Assembly (NCBI GenBank): GCA_040751775.1
Contig: JBFMGD010000008.1
Span: 18,113 to 82,112 of the forward strand
Source of the DNA: JBFMGD01 sp040751775
Lineage (GTDB): Bacteria; Bacillota; Dethiobacteria; DTU022
DNA: 64,000 nt
Direction of reading: 5' to 3'
The notes under the pieces are model-generated. The model was not told where the DNA came from, ran no database searches, and saw only the letters and a program-made list of their open reading frames with translations. Positions 1 to 8,818 of this stretch are shown in pieces (position 1 is the stretch's first letter; each line of letters starts with the position of its first letter). A program made the position numbers and the translations under genes.

Positions 1-39
1 TGGTAGACAAGGCAGAAATGTTATGATATCATTAAAATT

Positions 40-65
40 GTTAAGAAAAGAAGTATTTTCTTAAC
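40..65. promoter_or_regulatory. Perfect 10-bp inverted repeat upstream of the M23 gene
   Basis: The arms GTTAAGAAAA (40-49) and TTTTCTTAAC (56-65) are exact reverse complements around a 6-base loop, about 75 bases before the M23 start. No T-run follows on the plus strand, so a forward terminator is unlikely. It could be an operator, or the end of a transcript from the gene to the left of the window. Confidence 0.4.
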
Positions 66-139
66 AAATTACTCCCCAATAAAGCAAGATTTCGCCTTAA
101 AGGCCGAGAAAAGGGGTTCTTAAGATATTCTGGAATATT

Positions 140-1492
140 ATGGCGCGATATAAAGCTCTTGTTTGTCAACGGCAGCGCGCTTATCGCCATAGCGGCTTGA
201 GAACGCTGCAGCAATGGTTGAAGGGGAAAAAGCTGCATTGGGCGCTGTACCTTTTCCTGGCCTCCCTGCTCGTGGTAGGAATCTTGGGGCTGCACAGCCA
301 TCTGCGCAGCTATATGTATGTAGTCCGCGCGGATGGGCATGAAGTGGGTTTGGTCCGTGATGCTGAAGAAGTGGAGCTGTTTGTTGAAGATTTGATGGAG
401 CAGTGCAGTTCGCTTTACGGTATGAAGGTAATGCCGCGCCAGGCGATTACACTAACGCGGGAATTTCGGGCCGGCATGGAAGCTGATCCCCAGCGTGTTA
501 TGGAGAACTTGCGGCAGCGGATCAGCCTGATTACCGAAGCGGTTATGGTTATGGTTGACGGCAGCCCGGTAGTACCGGTATCCACGGAGCAGGATGTAGA
601 AATGGTAGCCGAATTGCTTTGCTGGGCTTATGTCAGCGAGGATGAAAATGTAATGCTGTTGGAAGCGGAGTTGGTTGAGGAAATAACCGGCGAAAAGTAC
701 ACTGTGCCGCCGGAGCAGGTATGTACCCCAGAAAATGTGGCCTCATTGTTAACAAGGCGAGATCAAGATCAGGAGCAGCTGATCGCCTCCCGCGATGTTC
801 TGATTTCCCGTTTTGGCCGAAATGCGCCGGAGGATATTTACGAGGCGGAGGTACCGGTGGTGCATGTCATCACCGTGGAACAGGCGACGCTGGAGGAACA
901 GATCCCCTTTCCCACGACCTATGTCAACAACAGCAACATGTTGATTGGCGAAAACCGGGTCCTCACGGCCGGTGCGGAGGGCCGGAAAGAGGTCACCTAC
1001 CGGATTACCCGGGAAAACGGGGTGGAGACCGCCAGGGAGACGCTTTCGGAGCAGGTAATTAAAGAACCTGTAACCCAGGTTGTCGAGCGCGGTACAGGTA
1101 GAAGATTTACCTGGCCGGTGTCCGGCGGAGGCAGGCTCACGCAGGGTTTTCGCGGCTCGGCCCACATGGGTATCGATATCGCCTCCTCGACGGGGACGCC
1201 CATCCTGGCGGCGGACGGCGGATTCGTGGTCCAGTCTCAAAACGCGTGGCCGATGGGCAACTTTATCGTCCTTAATCACGGCAGCTACTGGACCGTTTAC
1301 CTGCATCACAGCAGAAACCTGGTTTCTGTCGGGCAGAGGGTATCAAGGGGCCAGACCATCGCTTACATGGGATCCACCGGGAACTCCACCGGGCCGCACC
1401 TGCACTTTGAAATCCGCCGCAGCAACGGTTCGGGAGTCTGGAGCAGCTGGCACGCTCATCCCGCCATCAATCCGATGCAATTTTTCCGCTAG
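140..1492 (+). CDS. Membrane-anchored M23 peptidase with G5 domain
   Basis: A 450-residue cell-wall hydrolase or hydrolase activator of the lysostaphin/DD-endopeptidase type. A short basic N-terminus is followed by one hydrophobic segment at about residues 33-52 (signal anchor), so the bulk should lie outside the membrane. A long linker region leads to a G5-like domain at about 265-320, which in this family binds wall material. The C-terminal M23 domain at about 335-445 shows the zinc motif HMGID and the closing HLHFE motif, so the metal site looks intact. The start is the ATG at 140; no strong ribosome binding site precedes it. The family often acts in spore-cortex or septal peptidoglycan remodelling; the exact role here is inference. 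It stands alone, 500 bases from the next gene. Confidence 0.85.
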   Translation: MARYKALVCQRQRAYRHSGLRTLQQWLKGKKLHWALYLFLASLLVVGILGLHSHLRSYMYVVRADGHEVGLVRDAEEVELFVEDLMEQCSSLYGMKVMPRQAITLTREFRAGMEADPQRVMENLRQRISLITEAVMVMVDGSPVVPVSTEQDVEMVAELLCWAYVSEDENVMLLEAELVEEITGEKYTVPPEQVCTPENVASLLTRRDQDQEQLIASRDVLISRFGRNAPEDIYEAEVPVVHVITVEQATLEEQIPFPTTYVNNSNMLIGENRVLTAGAEGRKEVTYRITRENGVETARETLSEQVIKEPVTQVVERGTGRRFTWPVSGGGRLTQGFRGSAHMGIDIASSTGTPILAADGGFVVQSQNAWPMGNFIVLNHGSYWTVYLHHSRNLVSVGQRVSRGQTIAYMGSTGNSTGPHLHFEIRRSNGSGVWSSWHAHPAINPMQFFR

Positions 1493-1998
1493 ATGCGTTT
1501 GCCGATTAGGACGGCTTCCCGCGGCTTGCAGCTGGCCGAATTGTCGCCGCATGGTAACAGTGGGAATATGGTCAACGGCTATCAAGATGGCATCCGGGCG
1601 ACGGGATACGATTGACAGCTTCCCTCAGCAGCCGCCTTACCACCTCTTAACTTCTCTCTAATAATGTAGTGACAGCTGGCTTGTTCCTAGGCCTACGAGC
1701 CAGATGGTTAAGTTTTATGCATGTTCTTCCAAGCGCATGGTATACCCCGGCCCAGCTCCAGCAGCCAGTTCACTGTCCAACATGATATAAAGAATAATGT
1801 TTTATGTAGGTTTTTTGCTCTGTCCAAGTAAGAAGGAGAAAAGTCATATTTTATCGAAACATTAACAAATATAGTTTAATAGCTCTATCTATTTACCCCA
1901 CTGATGTGATGCGCAGGCTTAATGGTTGTTTATAAGGAATGCCAGCTATTGTTTCGCTGGTGATCAACGTCCCGCAGCCGAAGAGGAGAATTTCTGTA
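1493..1998. other. 506-base stretch without a supportable gene
   Basis: A 40-codon open frame starts at 1494 but has no ribosome binding site or recognisable motif. AT-rich sequence at about 1800-1900 may hold the promoter of the following kinase-regulator pair, but no convincing -35/-10 pair was found. Confidence 0.4.
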
Positions 1999-3840
1999 AT
2001 GCTGTTGCGTGTGATCATTATAGAGGATTCAGAAGATGATACACTGCTGTCGGTGCTTGAGTTGAAAAAGGGCGGGTATGAACCGGTACATATTCGTGTA
2101 GAAACAGCCGAAGAGTTGCGTAAAGCCTTGCGGGATGACAAATGGGACTTGATTATCTGCGGTCATGCTCTGCCCCGCTTCAGCTTTCCTGAAGCCCTGG
2201 CGGTACTCCAGGAAAGCGGCCGAGATCTTCCGTTTATCGCTGTCTCAGCCCTGAAAACCGGCGCCCACGATTTGATTACGAAAGAAAATTTATCCCATCT
2301 TACCCTTGCAGTGGAACGGGAACTGCGTGACGCGGCGTTGCGGGTTGAGTACAGGCGGGCGGAGGAGAGGTTGCGGGAAAACGAGGCGGTCTTGGCAGCG
2401 CTTTACCGGAACGCGCCGGTGATTATGATGCTCCTCGATCAAGAGAGAAAAGTATCTAAACTGAACACTTTTGCCGCCGAATTCACGGGTCAGTCGGCCG
2501 CAGAGATGACCGGCATGCGCGGCGGTGAGACGCTGCATTGCTTGCACTGGTATGACGATCCGGCAGGATGCGGATTCGGACCGGTTTGCCGGCAATGCAT
2601 GTTGCGTCAAACCGTGATCGATACATTTGAAACAGGCAGGAGCCATGACCAAGTAGAGATCAATTATCCTGTGATGATCAAAGGTAAAGTAAAAGAAGCA
2701 TTTTTCCTTCTATCAACCGAGAAACTGGTCATCGGAAATCAACCGCGAGTACTGATCTGTTTGCTGCATATTGCCGAGCGTAAGCAATTGGAAAAGGCTC
2801 TTAGGACAAGCGAAGCCCGGTTCCGGTTACTTGCCGAAAACGCCAAAGATATCATCTTTCGGATAGAACTTCTGCCACAAATACACTTTAATTATATCAG
2901 TCAAGCGGTCAGTGCTATTCTTGGCTACGCCCAGCAAGAGATATATAATAATCCTGCCTTGATCCAGGGAATAATTAACCAATCGTTGCAAGGTTTTGAC
3001 TTTTCAAATTCAGACTTTTATGTTAAGCCCTTTGTCTTTCAGTGCAGGCATAAAGACAATAGCGATGTATGGTTGGAGCTGTATCTTTCGCCGTTCTTTA
3101 ACGATGCGGGTAGACTGGCGGCAATTGAGGGAATTGCGCATGATGTAACCGAACGCGAGTTAAAAGAAAAGCAACTTAAATCCAGCTATGCCAAAATTGA
3201 AGCGCTATCCAATCGCATTTTGAGAGCGATGGAAGAGGAGCGGGCTCGTTTGGCCAGGGAACTGCACGATGAAGTCGGGCAAGCTTTAACCGCGGTCAAG
3301 CTTGATCTGCAGCTGCTCAGCGATGAACTGTCAGCTTTTCAAAGGCAAAAGGAGAAGCTATTAAACAGCATTGAGTTGGTCGATACAACCCTGCAGCTTG
3401 TTCGCCGGCAATCGGTATCACTGCGGCCTCCTGTCTTGGACGACATGGGGCTTGAGTCTGCGATACGGGAAATGGCCCGTGGGTTCAAGAATCGGACAGG
3501 CATTCAGACTATTATTAGGGTGCACGGTTTTCCTAAAAGACTGCCGCGTGATATGGAAACCGCGCTCTATCGCTGTGTCCAGGAATCCTTTACCAATGTG
3601 GCACGCCATGCTAAAGCGACGAAAGTGACAGTTGATCTAATACTAATTCCTGGAGTTTTATCGATTAGAGTAGAGGATGACGGCATTGGCTTTCAACCCG
3701 ACGAATTGACCATATCGCCGGACCACATCGGCCTTACAGGAATTCAGGAAAGAGTGAAACTGCTCCGGGGGAAGATCGGCATAGAATCCGGAGATGGCCG
3801 GGGAACCAGGATTGTGATCACTGTACCCTGGCATGTATAA
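1999..3840 (+). CDS. Sensor histidine kinase: pseudo-receiver, two PAS, HisKA_3 and ATPase
   Basis: A 613-residue cytoplasmic sensor kinase of the NarX/DegS (HisKA_3) class. No membrane segment is visible. Residues 1-115 form a receiver-like domain starting IIEDSEDD, but the usual phospho-acceptor Asp is replaced by Gly55 (DLIICGHALP), so it is probably a pseudo-receiver. A PAS domain follows at about 125-260 with a Cys cluster near 180-200 (GCGFGPVCRQC), then a second PAS at about 265-390. The kinase core has the HisKA_3 motif RELHDEVGQ near residue 420 and a C-terminal HATPase with DDGIGF. The ATG at 1999 has GAGGAG at 1983-1988; the same frame is open upstream to 1939 but without such a site. 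The response regulator follows 22 bases later and is the likely partner. Confidence 0.85.
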   Translation: MLLRVIIIEDSEDDTLLSVLELKKGGYEPVHIRVETAEELRKALRDDKWDLIICGHALPRFSFPEALAVLQESGRDLPFIAVSALKTGAHDLITKENLSHLTLAVERELRDAALRVEYRRAEERLRENEAVLAALYRNAPVIMMLLDQERKVSKLNTFAAEFTGQSAAEMTGMRGGETLHCLHWYDDPAGCGFGPVCRQCMLRQTVIDTFETGRSHDQVEINYPVMIKGKVKEAFFLLSTEKLVIGNQPRVLICLLHIAERKQLEKALRTSEARFRLLAENAKDIIFRIELLPQIHFNYISQAVSAILGYAQQEIYNNPALIQGIINQSLQGFDFSNSDFYVKPFVFQCRHKDNSDVWLELYLSPFFNDAGRLAAIEGIAHDVTERELKEKQLKSSYAKIEALSNRILRAMEEERARLARELHDEVGQALTAVKLDLQLLSDELSAFQRQKEKLLNSIELVDTTLQLVRRQSVSLRPPVLDDMGLESAIREMARGFKNRTGIQTIIRVHGFPKRLPRDMETALYRCVQESFTNVARHAKATKVTVDLILIPGVLSIRVEDDGIGFQPDELTISPDHIGLTGIQERVKLLRGKIGIESGDGRGTRIVITVPWHV

Positions 3841-3862
3841 AACAATAAAGTGGTGAAAATAC

Positions 3863-4507
3863 ATGCGGGTTATCTTGGCAGATGATCATGCCATCGTCCG
3901 CCAGGGGTTGCGCTCTCTTTTAGAAAACAAGGCCCAAGTCAAGGTGGTCGGTGAAGCTGCCGACGGCAGAGAAGCGTTATCGCTGGTCAAGCAGCTTCAA
4001 CCGGATGTGGTGATTATGGATATCGCCATGGCGGGACTGAACGGACTGGAGGCACTGTTGCAAATGAAAACCAGCGCTCCGTCCGTAAAGGTAATCATCT
4101 TATCCATGCACGTGGAAGACAATTATGTATTCAGGGCTTTACGTTACGGCGCTTCCGGGTACGTGTTCAAAGGATCCGCGTACGAGGATTTAGAACTGGC
4201 GCTGAAGGCTGTGCAAAAGAATGAAAAGTTTCTTAGCGCCGCAGTTTCCCAGGTGCTGATCAATGGCTACCTGCAAACCTGCCTTAACCCGGATAATCAT
4301 AATATAGTTGAAATGCTGTCTCCAAGAGAGCGGGAGATATTGCAACTTGTCGCCGAGGGAAAGAAACGCAGCCAAATAGCCAAAGTTTTGTCGATCAGCG
4401 TGAAAACGGTGGACAGGCATAAGGATAACATCAAGGAGAAGCTTAATCTGCAGCGGGAAGAAGAACTGGCTGATTTTGCCAAAATGATCGGTATTATAGG
4501 TTTATAG
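3863..4507 (+). CDS. NarL/FixJ-family response regulator
   Basis: A 214-residue DNA-binding response regulator. The N-terminal receiver (about 1-120) keeps the acidic pair in ADDHAIVRQG and the phospho-acceptor Asp in VVIMDIAM. The C-terminal LuxR-type helix-turn-helix (about 148-210) carries the family motif LSPREREILQLVAEG. It is co-directional with and 22 bases after the HisKA_3 kinase, a standard NarL-type two-component pair. Targets cannot be read from the sequence; the HD-GYP gene downstream, beyond a terminator, is a candidate. Confidence 0.9.
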   Translation: MRVILADDHAIVRQGLRSLLENKAQVKVVGEAADGREALSLVKQLQPDVVIMDIAMAGLNGLEALLQMKTSAPSVKVIILSMHVEDNYVFRALRYGASGYVFKGSAYEDLELALKAVQKNEKFLSAAVSQVLINGYLQTCLNPDNHNIVEMLSPREREILQLVAEGKKRSQIAKVLSISVKTVDRHKDNIKEKLNLQREEELADFAKMIGIIGL

Positions 4508-4537
4508 GTTATATTCAGATACTTGTCTTTGATATTT

Positions 4538-4577
4538 ATAAGAGTCCCGGGGATATGGGGGCTCTTATCTTTTTTTG
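4538..4577 (+). terminator. Rho-independent terminator after the two-component pair
   Basis: A hairpin with arms ATAAGAGTCCC and GGGGCTCTTAT (one G-T pair) is followed by a run of seven T at 4571-4577. It closes the kinase-regulator transcript 30 bases after the stop codon. Confidence 0.8.
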
Positions 4578-4596
4578 GGGAAATTTTTGTCGATTT

Positions 4597-4613
4597 ATGG
4601 GGACTGTCCCCAT
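4597..4613. repeat. 17-base palindrome in the spacer
   Basis: ATGGGGA and TCCCCAT flank a 3-base centre at 4604-4606. It lies just after the terminator. It may be an intergenic palindromic repeat element or an operator for the next transcription unit; only one copy was noticed in the window. Confidence 0.35.
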
Positions 4614-4675
4614 TTACCGGCAGGTTAGTTTGATTATAGACTAATGGTGGGAAGCAATAATCAATCCAAAGTCTA

Positions 4676-4903
4676 ATGGAGATCAACAGTAAAGCGGCTC
4701 AACTTTATCCGTCATACCGTAAAGAGATCGAAACCGTCGAAACAGTAACTGATGCCGAAAAAGCGCTCCAAGTTGCAGGGCAGCTGATGCCGGCAATCAT
4801 TTTAATCGATGTGAAGCTGCTGACGTTAGATTCGGCCTATCCAAATTTCAAAGCGCTCGGTCTTAGACCGCCCAATCTTATTCAAGTAATGCCACAGAAG
4901 TAA
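4676..4903 (+). pseudogene. Decayed receiver-domain remnant
   Basis: A 75-codon frame whose middle resembles a response-regulator receiver (about residues 20-50, with IILIDVK as the phospho-Asp strand). The N-terminal acidic strand and the C-terminal half are missing. It ends with TAA at 4901-4903, and the HD-GYP protein resumes in the same reading frame 33 bases later. The simplest reading is that an ancestral receiver-PAS-GAF-HD-GYP protein lost its N-terminal receiver through a nonsense mutation and erosion. It could also be a short real protein, but no good ribosome binding site precedes it. Confidence 0.45.
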
Positions 4904-4936
4904 GAGACCTCCTGTAGCGGTACGTCAAAAATTGGC

Positions 4937-7303
4937 TTGAAAAGTCCTGTATTTATTGAGTTTTCAAATAGCGGCTGTCAAAGTTCAGGATTAATGTCCA
5001 CATCGGGAAACGAGGGTAGTTTTTTGATGGAAAACCCGGCTTTTTTAAAGATCTTTGGCTTTAAGAGCAAAGAAAAGCTTCAGAAATTAATGGAGATCGA
5101 TCCATACGCTATGCCTGATGATAGGAAAGCTTCTTCCGATCATTTGAAAAGGCGCGGAAAAGTAAGCGGTATAGAGGTGAAATTAAAGAATAAAGACGGC
5201 ACTCCGTGTTGCTCGGTCATGGCAAGCTGTGTCTATGACGAAAATGAGAATGTAGCATATTACGATTGCACTATTGACGATATTTCCTGTCACAATAAGG
5301 CCGAAGAAGAGTCAAAAGCCAGGGATGCTTTACTGAAAAAGTTGTCTGATCGGGTACCGGGTGTGATTTATCAATTTCAATTATTCCCAGACGGCAGGTC
5401 CTGTCTTCCCTATGCCAGTGATGGGATCGGCGATATCTTTGAAGTTACCCCTGAGGAAGTTCGTGAAGATGTCACTGCAATTCTTCAACGGCTGCATCAA
5501 GATGATTACGAAGAGGTCAAAAAATCTATCTTGGAATCCTTTAACACTTTACAGCCGTGGGAATACAGTTTTCGAGTTATTTTGCCCAAAGGCGGCGAAA
5601 GGTGGTTAAACGGCCGTGCGGTTTCTGAAAAGTTGGACGACGGAAGCGTTCTATGGCATGGATTCATTGCCGATATCACCAAGCAGAAGCGAGCGGAGGA
5701 AGAAATATGCTCTCGCAATGAAGCACTTACAGCCCTTAACACTCTCTCGATCCATATGCGTCAAGCTAAAGGCACCACCGATTTGTTGCCTATCGTGCTG
5801 GGTAAAGCCCAGAGTTTGCTACAAACCGAAAATGGAATGGTGATACTGCTTTTGCCGGACCGGAAGCACTTTACGATCGCCTTTGGTAATGGGCATTGGA
5901 GAGATATGGTTGGTCGGACCTTCCCTTTCGAAGAGGGACTGAGCGGTAACGTCCTGCACATCGAAAAGACATACGTAAGTACGAATTACAGTGTTGAACC
6001 CCACGCTTTACCGATAACTGATGCCGCCGAGATTGGTCCCATCATGATTGTCCCGATGTTTTCGGAGAAGGTGTTAATCGGAGCCCTGGCGGTCTCACGT
6101 AGTTTGACTCCAGAAAGCCGTTCCTTTACTTCTGCCGAGGTGCGGTTAATAGAGACGATCGGTGAAATGGCCGGTAATGCCCTGTGCCGCCAGCGACTCC
6201 ACGAAGACGCCCAGCGTCGTCTCAGGCAGACACAAGCGCTACGCAATATTGACATGGCTATCACAGGGAGCATTGATCTGCGCGTCACCTATAATGTAAT
6301 CTTGGACGAAATCACCAGGCAACTGAACATTGATGCCGCCGCCATTGTAAAACTGGAGTCACATACCATGATGCTGAATTACGAGGTCTGGCGCGGTTTT
6401 TATACCACGGACCCTGCCAGTTTTCGCTTGCACATGGGCGAAGGTTATACCGGGCGGACAGCTTTAAATAAGCAAACATGCTTTATTTCTGACTTAAGTA
6501 AATCTGTGCTTGATTCAGCCCAGGGAAGATGGTTTTCTGATGAAGGTTTCTGCACCTACTATGCCGTTCCCCTCATTTCCAAAGGGTACATCCAGGGTGT
6601 CTTGGAAGTCTTTCACCGCAAAAAGTTCGATGCGGATGAAGAATGGATCAGTTTTTTGGATGTTTTGGCTAGTCAGACAGCTATCGCCATCGATAATGCG
6701 ACCCTATTTCATAACCTCGAGCGTGCTAACATTGAACTGGTCCAATCCTATGACGCCACCATCGAAGGCTGGGCGTATGCCCTTGACCTCCGGGATGAAG
6801 CGACCGAAGGTCACAGTCAGCGGGTCACAAAGATGACCCTGGATTTATCCCAGCAGATGGATATAACGGAGAAAAGCCTGGCCTATATCAGGCGCGGGGC
6901 GCTGCTGCATGACATCGGTAAAATGGGCATCCCCGACTGCATTCTCCTTAAGCCCGGAAAGCTTACGGAAGAAGAATGGGTAATCATGCGCAGGCACCCC
7001 GAGTATGCTTACAAGATGCTCTCTTCTGTTGAATACCTGCGGCCTGCCTTAGATATTCCTTATTGTCACCATGAAAAATGGGATGGTACCGGCTACCCGC
7101 GCGGGCTTAAGAGCAAGGAGATCCCTCTTGCGGCTCGTATTTTTGCCGTCGTGGATACCTACGACGCGCTGATAAGTGAGCGCCCTTACCGGGAAGCATG
7201 GTTAAAAGAAAAAGCTCTTGCTTACATCCAGGCGCAAAGCGGTAGACACTTTGATCCGCTGGTAGTAGAAATGTTTATGAAGAAAATGGCGTTAGGGTGG
7301 TAG
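4937..7303 (+). CDS. PAS-PAS-GAF-GAF-HD-GYP protein (cyclic-di-GMP phosphodiesterase type)
   Basis: A frame of up to 788 residues. Two PAS domains (about 20-125 and 135-255, the second ending ADITKQKRAEEE), two GAF domains (about 265-415 and 440-590) and a C-terminal HD-GYP domain (about 600-785) are visible. The HD-GYP domain keeps HDIGKMGIPD and HHEKWDGTGYP, so both metal and GYP motifs are intact; the family hydrolyses cyclic di-GMP. No membrane segment is seen, so it should sense a cytoplasmic ligand. The start is uncertain: TTG 4937 opens the frame without a ribosome binding site, while ATG 5027 has GAGGG ten bases upstream but cuts into the first PAS. A receiver remnant lies upstream in the same frame. 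Confidence 0.8.
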   Translation: MKSPVFIEFSNSGCQSSGLMSTSGNEGSFLMENPAFLKIFGFKSKEKLQKLMEIDPYAMPDDRKASSDHLKRRGKVSGIEVKLKNKDGTPCCSVMASCVYDENENVAYYDCTIDDISCHNKAEEESKARDALLKKLSDRVPGVIYQFQLFPDGRSCLPYASDGIGDIFEVTPEEVREDVTAILQRLHQDDYEEVKKSILESFNTLQPWEYSFRVILPKGGERWLNGRAVSEKLDDGSVLWHGFIADITKQKRAEEEICSRNEALTALNTLSIHMRQAKGTTDLLPIVLGKAQSLLQTENGMVILLLPDRKHFTIAFGNGHWRDMVGRTFPFEEGLSGNVLHIEKTYVSTNYSVEPHALPITDAAEIGPIMIVPMFSEKVLIGALAVSRSLTPESRSFTSAEVRLIETIGEMAGNALCRQRLHEDAQRRLRQTQALRNIDMAITGSIDLRVTYNVILDEITRQLNIDAAAIVKLESHTMMLNYEVWRGFYTTDPASFRLHMGEGYTGRTALNKQTCFISDLSKSVLDSAQGRWFSDEGFCTYYAVPLISKGYIQGVLEVFHRKKFDADEEWISFLDVLASQTAIAIDNATLFHNLERANIELVQSYDATIEGWAYALDLRDEATEGHSQRVTKMTLDLSQQMDITEKSLAYIRRGALLHDIGKMGIPDCILLKPGKLTEEEWVIMRRHPEYAYKMLSSVEYLRPALDIPYCHHEKWDGTGYPRGLKSKEIPLAARIFAVVDTYDALISERPYREAWLKEKALAYIQAQSGRHFDPLVVEMFMKKMALGW

Positions 7304-7737
7304 CATAGGTTACTTTGCTAGAGAAACTCGGATCTGAAAATGGAGACATTTTATGCTTCACAACAATGTTTTCAATTAGCTGATGCTACAATTAATGGGG
7401 GCAAAAGGGTTGAGTAAAATATTATCAGCATGGTTGTAACTGAAAGAACCAATGATTCTTCATGGACATAATATAAATCATGCTACACTTTCTGGTGCAA
7501 AGCCTGGATTAATCAATGTTGCACTCTATGACTAAGGCGAGTATGATTATCGGCATTCTTGTAAATGCAGTTTCATTGACCAGGTAGAATGTCCTTGATG
7601 CTGTAAAAACATGGCTAGGTCGTGATTAAAGCGGTCGCGGCCGCTTACGGAAAGAGGATCGGCATTATTAAAAAAACCGGCTAGCTCTACATCGTGCAAA
7701 GTAAAGAATTAATTTGGCCAACATCAAAAAGGTAAAG
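7304..7737. other. Non-coding decayed DNA
   Basis: No intact gene. The stretch at 7443-7533 is one copy of an imperfect direct repeat (second copy at 10074). The plus-strand frame through it reads KEPMILHGHNINHAT and continues with in-frame stops into a Cys-rich stretch, so it looks like an unidentified broken gene. The rest is featureless to me. Confidence 0.45.
7443..7533 (+). repeat. Imperfect direct repeat, copy A
   Basis: About 90 bases that match 10074-10162 with scattered mismatches. Both copies translate on the plus strand to KEPxILxGHNINHAT. In copy A, 204 bases separate this block from the second shared block (7738-7765, the tail of the FAD oxidoreductase remnant); in copy B the two blocks are joined. 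Copies A and B bracket the 2.6-kb graveyard between them. Confidence 0.65.
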
Positions 7738-8316
7738 CCGCTTCTCTCTTAATAATTTCATCATTAAATTTATCATTGGGGCCAATTTCAAAGGTCTCCA
7801 CCCCGTAGCCTTCTTTCAGTGTGCGGCGCACGTTGGAGCTGATACCCGATGCATCTGCAACCAGCCTTGCTGATAGATCAATAGTCTTATCATCCTGCTT
7901 CAGTTTCTTACCATGAATCCTGCCGTCGGCATAGATAAAGTCTACAAACTCGGTACCGTATGCATACTCGACGCCAAAGCTTTCAGCCCACCCGGCCAGT
8001 CTCGCCAGAAATAGAGGCAGGTGCATTACGACAAAGGATAAAGGGTGCGCTTGGGATACCGGTCAAAGGCGGATTTACTGATGCCGTATTCAAATTCAGA
8101 GACATAATCTTCATCAGCAGTGGAGGGGGCAGGTACGCCAAACTTCTCAAACGCTTCTTTATCGATATGGAAAATGTCTAGCCGGCTGCCTAATTTCGCT
8201 TGGTCAGCCTTCTCCGCCACCAAAACCTTGTACCCCTGTTCGGCCATCAGTTTGGCAAAATATGTACCGGCTGTGCCGGCGCCGACCACAATTAGATCAT
8301 AATAGCTATGCTTCAT
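7724..8316 (-). pseudogene. Frameshifted FAD-dependent oxidoreductase (geranylgeranyl-reductase-like), 3' truncated
   Basis: From the ATG at 8316 (AGGGAG upstream) the minus strand encodes a Rossmann FAD-binding start, DLIVVGAGTAG. At about 8026-8035 the frame is lost. A one-base shift restores the homologous continuation FVVMHLPLFLARLAGWAESFGVEY, followed by ARLVADASG, the usual second FAD contact region. The downstream frame then ends at 7724 after about 200 residues in total, while relatives run to about 400. Frameshift plus truncation make it a pseudogene. The short frames on either side of the shift overlap as TAATG, which could mimic a coupled gene pair. The tail sequence NDEIIKREA reappears as NDEIIKKEA at about 10163-10189. 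Confidence 0.75.
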
Positions 8317-8493
8317 CTCATAATCTCCCTGTGAAAACTTGTCGCGAACAAAGTATAGCAATATTCTGTATTAATTGTCAACTTGAATGTACCCAAAATA
8401 TCCCAGGTATTTCCCCGGTTTTCCGATACTCTGAAATTTGTAGTATCGTCGTTCTGTCTGCAAGAGGCCGCACAGAGGGAGCTGAATTTGTGC

Positions 8494-8691
8494 ATGATTA
8501 AGACCATTAACCTTCCTACCGCAGATACACTAAAGTATAAACTGGAATCCGGTGATGTGGTTTTTGTTAAGAAGGCAACAAGCTTCTTTTCGACCCGATC
8601 TGTAAGCCAGTGTATCACTGATTTATCGTACCTGCCCAAGACATTGGTTGGCCATAACCATCCTATTTGTAATATCCTCCGTCAATTATAA
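8494..8691 (+). pseudogene. Possible fumarate/tartrate hydratase beta-subunit N-terminal remnant
   Basis: A 65-codon frame starting ATG at 8494 with GAGGGA upstream. Its first 30 residues (IKTINLPTAD, then LESGDVVFV) resemble the start of the fumarate/tartrate dehydratase beta subunit, where a GDVVY strand is followed by an FTARD motif. Here that position reads FFSTRSVSQ. The remainder does not match and the frame is far shorter than the usual 180 residues. The identification is weak and rests on memory of the family pattern. Confidence 0.25.
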
Positions 8692-8772
8692 AAATTTTTC
8701 CAGTAATCCATGAAGCCTCTTCGCTAGCCAAGAACTTGGCGGTATCGGCTATGTCTCCCGGAGTTCCCAGTC
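8663..8772 (-). pseudogene. C-terminal remnant of a short-chain dehydrogenase
   Basis: The minus strand from 8772 to the TAG at 8663-8665 encodes about 36 residues in order RLGTPGDIADTAKFLAS, then ITGKIFIIDGGYY. This is the canonical C-terminus of classical SDR enzymes (RxGxPxDIA ... GxxxxxDGG). An in-frame stop lies immediately upstream and no Rossmann half is present. It overlaps the end of the preceding plus-strand remnant. Confidence 0.7.
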
Positions 8773-8818
8773 TTTACTGGTTCGCTTATCCCGGAAAGGC
8801 GCTGTTGATTTTCGAAGG

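Noticed and set aside
1494..1615. 40-codon open frame after the M23 gene
   Set aside because: No ribosome binding site, no motif, and codon use unlike the neighbours.
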